From contig DCHD01000052.1 in the NCBI GenBank assembly GCA_002315565.1, positions 1-16,228 of the forward strand: a DNA stretch of 16,228 bases, written 5' to 3'. Under the pieces are notes generated by a model. It did not search any database, was not told the origin of the DNA, and saw only the letters and a list, made by a program, of their open reading frames with translations. Of the stretch, positions 13,552-16,228 are shown one piece after another. A program made the position numbers and the translations under genes. Positions within the stretch are counted from its first letter, which is position 1. The number at the start of each line of letters is the position of its first letter. The DNA is from Solobacterium sp. UBA1761 (GTDB lineage Bacteria > Bacillota_I > Bacilli_A > Erysipelotrichales > Erysipelotrichaceae).

Positions 13552-14851
13552 TAACACGAATGGTTACTGAAAGTTTGTAATCGCCATCCGTTGCTCCGGC
13601 TTTTGAATCTTCAGAGTCTTTACCATTTTCATATGGCCATGACCAGTTTAGTGTATAGGTGTTGGTATCTTTTGAAGATATAAGAGTTTCAAGGCTGATG
13701 CTTCCACTTTTTGTAATCAGAACGTCATCAGTTTTAACACCCGTCTTATCATCCTTAAGGCTGAATACCAACGGAATATATTTCGATTTATCTCCTGAGA
13801 TTTCCAGGCAGACGCTGACATCAGACTCTCTGGTATTGTTAAGTCTGAAACTGAATGTTCCGCTTGTTCCAGGTGCAATCTTTTCACCAGACTTGAATAT
13901 TTCCAGTTCACAGTTCTGCGTCCAGGAAGTATAGTCACTTCCTTTATAGTGTTCCATTTCAACAACGCCCTTATCAGCATCTTCTGGTTCAGGCTTGTAT
14001 TCAGGTTCTTCTTTATACTCGGTCTTTTCTTCAACTGTTGTATCGGTTTTCTCTTTGGATGATTCTTTTTCTACAACAATAATCTGAGCATCATCAGTTT
14101 CAATTTCTTTCCCATCAGGTCCAGTAATGGTTTCATTTTCATATACCCTGTAACCACCGGGAAGTTCAATACAGTCTTCCTTTATGACAATAAGTTTGCT
14201 ACTGCCACCATTTGTATTTAGTACGTTGAGACCATTCGCAACAATTACTGTACCATCAGCAAGCATTACATTCTTACCTTTGGTAATAATAAATTCATCA
14301 TCATTTTCAATAACAAGCTCTCTGTTGTTACTGATATACCTTCCATCAGATGTAATGAAACCGGATTTTTCCATATCGATGATAAGATCTCCATCTTCAA
14401 CAGTCAGTTCAAGCTCTAAAAGACTTACATCAATTTCAGCATCAATATAATATGAACCATCTTCATGTCTGATTGAAGGATCACTGCCTTCTTTAAACTT
14501 TACTGTAATCTTCTTTGTACATAGAACATTTCCATCTTTATCAAGGATGGTAATAGTGTGTTCACCACTTTCCGCAACCAGAAAACAGAAATAGCCATTT
14601 TCATCAGTAACTGTAGTCTGAGGATCAGAGTGCAGTTCCACTGTCAGATTTCCAATACCATTTTCATTAGAATCAACAACTCTACCACTAAGTGCATAGT
14701 TATATGTCGGTTCAATATCAATTACATCAATCGGATCATCAGTATTTCTATTGATTTTGAAGATATACAGGCACAGAAGAGCACACAAAAGTACCAGTAA
14801 TAAAATTACCGGAATTAATACTTTCCTGTTGGTTACTCTTCTGTTTTCCAT
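13541..14851 (-). CDS. Membrane-anchored protein with carboxypeptidase-regulatory-like and TasA-like domains
   Basis: Residues here are counted from the ATG at 14851 (436 residues). Order: a single N-terminal transmembrane helix (about 11-31) with no AKYT-type cleavage region, so probably retained in the membrane; a CarboxypepD_reg-like Ig fold (about 52-112, with ALSGRVVDSNENGIGNLTVE and TVTDENGYF); a beta-rich stretch (about 140-260); a charged Glu/Lys/Pro linker (about 264-297); and a C-terminal domain (about 313-436) that matches the TasA-like subunit at KIAPGTSG versus KIAPGSSG, at N(N/T)xExxV, and at NWSW versus YWKW. I infer an anchor or nucleator for the fibre, comparable in role to TapA although not shown to be homologous. 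GTG at 14860 is an alternative start. No strong ribosome binding site is evident. Confidence 0.75.
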   Translation of the reverse strand: MENRRVTNRKVLIPVILLLVLLCALLCLYIFKINRNTDDPIDVIDIEPTYNYALSGRVVDSNENGIGNLTVELHSDPQTTVTDENGYFCFLVAESGEHTITILDKDGNVLCTKKITVKFKEGSDPSIRHEDGSYYIDAEIDVSLLELELTVEDGDLIIDMEKSGFITSDGRYISNNRELVIENDDEFIITKGKNVMLADGTVIVANGLNVLNTNGGSSKLIVIKEDCIELPGGYRVYENETITGPDGKEIETDDAQIIVVEKESSKEKTDTTVEEKTEYKEEPEYKPEPEDADKGVVEMEHYKGSDYTSWTQNCELEIFKSGEKIAPGTSGTFSFRLNNTRESDVSVCLEISGDKSKYIPLVFSLKDDKTGVKTDDVLITKSGSISLETLISSKDTNTYTLNWSWPYENGKDSEDSKAGATDGDYKLSVTIRVNDE

Positions 14852-14895
14852 AGCATTCACAAATATACCCGTTAATTCGTCGGATATACGTCTGA

Positions 14896-14919
14896 ATCCA
14901 ACCTCATTTGAGGTTGGAT
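14896..14919 (-). promoter_or_regulatory. Intercistronic hairpin after the TasA-like gene, without U-tract
   Basis: The arms ATCCAACCTCA (14896-14906) and TGAGGTTGGAT (14909-14919) are perfect complements with a minimal loop. On the minus strand the hairpin is followed by TCAGACG and not a T-run, so it is not a standard terminator. A role in mRNA 3'-end protection, processing or partial attenuation is inferred. Confidence 0.7.
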
Positions 14920-14930
14920 AAAGAAGTCAA

Positions 14931-15470
14931 TTAGCTTGAAACTTTCTGAGAAGCAGTTACAGCTGCAGATACAGTTACTGTTGGAGCAGTAGCTGCTGTA
15001 CCTAATGCTGTATCAGCTGCATCAGTTGAAGTAACCCACTTCCAGTAAACAGTTACTGTAGCAGTACCGCTTACAGCGATATCAGTAGCACTTACATCGA
15101 TATCGTCGATTGAAGACTTCCAGGTGCTGTTGTCAACTGAGAACTGCAGAGGTACGCTGCTTGCGTTTGTGATTGAGAAATCAATTGCATACTGAGCAGC
15201 AACTTCAGAAGTGTTCTCTAAACTGATAGCCAGACTTCCAGATGAACCTGGAGCAATCTTTGCATCAGTACCGAAAAGATTCCAAGTAAAATCTTCTTTG
15301 GCGATATTCTTATCGTTGACTTTAAATGCCCATTTTGCAACTGTAGCAGAGCTTGTTGCAGTCTTGCTTGAAGTGTACTTGGCAAATGTTCCACTTACTG
15401 CGCCCACAGATACAAGAGCAACAACAACTGCCATTGTAGCTACAAGGCTAACTAAGAATTTTTTGTTCAT
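14931..15470 (-). CDS. TasA/camelysin-like major subunit with SipW-type signal peptide
   Basis: This 179-residue secreted protein has a hydrophobic signal (about 7-28) followed by SGTFAKYTSSKTATSSATVAKW, the SipW-cognate pattern. Cleavage is likely near GTFA/KYT. The mature part has TasA-family features: KIAPGSSGSLAISLENTSEV (71-90), a YAIDFSI strand, SSVPLQFSVD, and YWKW (142-145), then an Ala/Thr/Ser-rich tail without an anchor. It is the likely main structural subunit of an extracellular fibre (inference from the family). Its AAGGAG Shine-Dalgarno is perfect with a 7-base spacer, its codons are uniform and Ala/Ser/Thr content is high, all suggesting strong expression. It lies directly behind a SipW-type peptidase gene. 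Cys residues are absent. Confidence 0.85.
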   Translation of the reverse strand: MNKKFLVSLVATMAVVVALVSVGAVSGTFAKYTSSKTATSSATVAKWAFKVNDKNIAKEDFTWNLFGTDAKIAPGSSGSLAISLENTSEVAAQYAIDFSITNASSVPLQFSVDNSTWKSSIDDIDVSATDIAVSGTATVTVYWKWVTSTDAADTALGTAATAPTVTVSAAVTASQKVSS

Positions 15471-15477
15471 AACTTTT

Positions 15478-15483
15478 CTCCTT
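15478..15483 (-). promoter_or_regulatory. Strong ribosome binding site of the TasA-like gene
   Basis: AAGGAG on the minus strand stands seven bases before the ATG. It is the only perfect Shine-Dalgarno in the operon. A small hairpin (ACCTC at 15501-15505 with GAGGT at 15512-15516) lies just upstream in the sipW-tasA gap. Confidence 0.8.
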
Positions 15484-15526
15484 GAACATAAAATATTTAG
15501 ACCTCTTAAACGAGGTATAAACCATA

Positions 15527-16126
15527 CTAATTCTTCTTGCGAAGTTCTTCGAGTTCTTTCTTCAAAGACTCATTTTCTTTTCTTGCTTTACTGTTTTCTT
15601 TTGCTCTTCTTAAAGAGTCATAAACAACAAAGCCAAACAGCGGTGCAGCAACAGCTGTAACCATGCCGCCGGTTGTCTGGAAAAACATCATCACTTTACC
15701 CAGACCATCAACCTTGAATCTGACAATACCGATATAGTTTTCATAACTCATCAGATCTTTATCATCAGAATCATTTGCATCACCTCTGGTTGTGTAATAC
15801 ATCACTTTTTTCTTCTCTGATGCATCAACTACGCGGTGCGTAACAATGGCACTTCTATCAGTTCCAATCTCATAGAAAGAAACGATATCACCAACTCTGA
15901 CTTTTCTTAATGGTGCCTTTTCTACGATAATCAAATCTCCAGTTTCAAATTCATCTTTCATCGAGTCAGACTGTACATATAAAGGAAAATAACCAAAGAT
16001 ATCAGGAATTTCATCTTTGTTAATCATTCCCTTAACCAACAATGTACAGTTAACCGCAATTACCAGAACAATCATCCCCAGTAACAGCGATCCAATAAAA
16101 GATAACAAACTGAATCTCTTCTTCAT
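15527..16126 (-). CDS. SipW-type (ER-type) signal peptidase I, first copy
   Basis: This 199-residue membrane protease probably removes the non-classical signal of the TasA-like subunit encoded next to it. Active-site elements are VQSDSM with Ser55, VTHRVV with His97 in place of the bacterial Lys, and RGDAND with Asp116, which mark the SipW/ER-type family. There is an N-terminal transmembrane segment (about 10-32), a second near 152-170, and a C-terminal coiled coil (KENSKARKENESLKKELEEL). It shares only the core motifs with the second copy, so the two are diverged paralogues and not a recent duplication. A GAGG ribosome binding site (16131-16134, minus strand) lies four bases before the ATG. 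It is the first gene of the operon. Confidence 0.92.
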   Translation of the reverse strand: MKKRFSLLSFIGSLLLGMIVLVIAVNCTLLVKGMINKDEIPDIFGYFPLYVQSDSMKDEFETGDLIIVEKAPLRKVRVGDIVSFYEIGTDRSAIVTHRVVDASEKKKVMYYTTRGDANDSDDKDLMSYENYIGIVRFKVDGLGKVMMFFQTTGGMVTAVAAPLFGFVVYDSLRRAKENSKARKENESLKKELEELRKKN

Positions 16127-16168
16127 AGTGCCTCAAAAAGAGCATGCAACGCAAACTCTTCTAAGTAC

Positions 16169-16197
16169 ATTTTAATAACTTTGATGTAAATAAACAA
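16169..16197 (-). promoter_or_regulatory. Candidate promoter of the six-gene surface operon
   Basis: On the minus strand TTGTTT (16192-16197) and TAAAAT (16169-16174) are separated by exactly 17 bases. The predicted start, near 16162, gives a leader of about 35 bases before the first signal peptidase gene. No other promoter of similar quality was seen inside the operon. Confidence 0.55.
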
Positions 16198-16213
16198 ATA
16201 ACACATAACTACC

Positions 16214-16228
16214 ACCCGTGAGAACGGG
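16214..16228. other. GC-rich hairpin at the window edge
   Basis: CCCGT and ACGGG arms enclose GAGA. On the minus strand it ends about 17 bases upstream of the operon's -35 box and has no T-run, and the window ends in it. It may be the end of an upstream terminator or structured leader. This cannot be resolved here. Confidence 0.4.

Noticed and set aside
14896..14919. The intercistronic hairpin as an intrinsic terminator.
   Set aside because: There is no T-run on the minus strand after the stem, and the downstream genes would have no other good promoter.
4773..16228. The surface operon as a genomic island inserted at tRNA-Arg.
   Set aside because: The operon is upstream of the tRNA 5' end, not at its 3' end where integrases usually act. 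No integrase and no repeated tRNA 3' segment was seen.

Overview
The window looks like a chromosome segment of a low-GC Firmicute, most likely an Erysipelotrichia-type gut or oral bacterium. This is judged from the RNA polymerase delta subunit, a class II aldolase with strong AGGAG-type ribosome binding sites, TATAAT-type promoters, a DUF285/BspA surface protein and a SipW/TasA-type secretion locus. The species assignment is inference only.

Layout, left to right. (1) Positions 1-1403, plus strand: the 3' end of a sodium-pumping biotin-dependent decarboxylase beta subunit, followed with zero spacing by a biotin protein ligase, then a terminator. (2) 1430-3210, plus strand: two single-gene units, an orphan DnaB-like P-loop ATPase and class II fructose-bisphosphate aldolase, each with its own -10 element and hairpin terminator. 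(3) 3209-4860, minus strand: tRNA-Arg(CCU), rpoE (delta subunit), a HAD hydrolase and ispF. The ispF end meets the aldolase end at a shared bidirectional terminator. (4) 4871-16228, minus strand: one six-gene operon with a promoter at about 16169-16197 and a strong hairpin terminator at about 4871-4906.

The six-gene operon is the striking part. In transcription order it encodes a SipW-type signal peptidase, a TasA/camelysin-like major subunit with a very strong ribosome binding site, a membrane-anchored protein that joins a carboxypeptidase-regulatory-like domain to a TasA-like C-terminal domain, a second SipW-type signal peptidase, a small TasA-like protein, and a ~2467-residue DUF285 (BspA-like) leucine-rich-repeat protein. 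The giant protein carries a SipW-type N-terminus and no visible C-terminal anchor. Four of the six products are plausible SipW clients or TasA-fold proteins. I read the operon as a cell-surface fibre or matrix system: one peptidase and the major subunit, an anchor or nucleator, then a second peptidase paired with a minor subunit and a giant adhesin. That reading is inference from domain content and gene order; no database search was run.

Two RNA-level features suggest tuned stoichiometry inside the operon. The major-subunit gene has a perfect AAGGAG site and is followed by an 11-bp hairpin without a U-tract, while the four downstream genes have weak ribosome binding sites and three of their junctions overlap.
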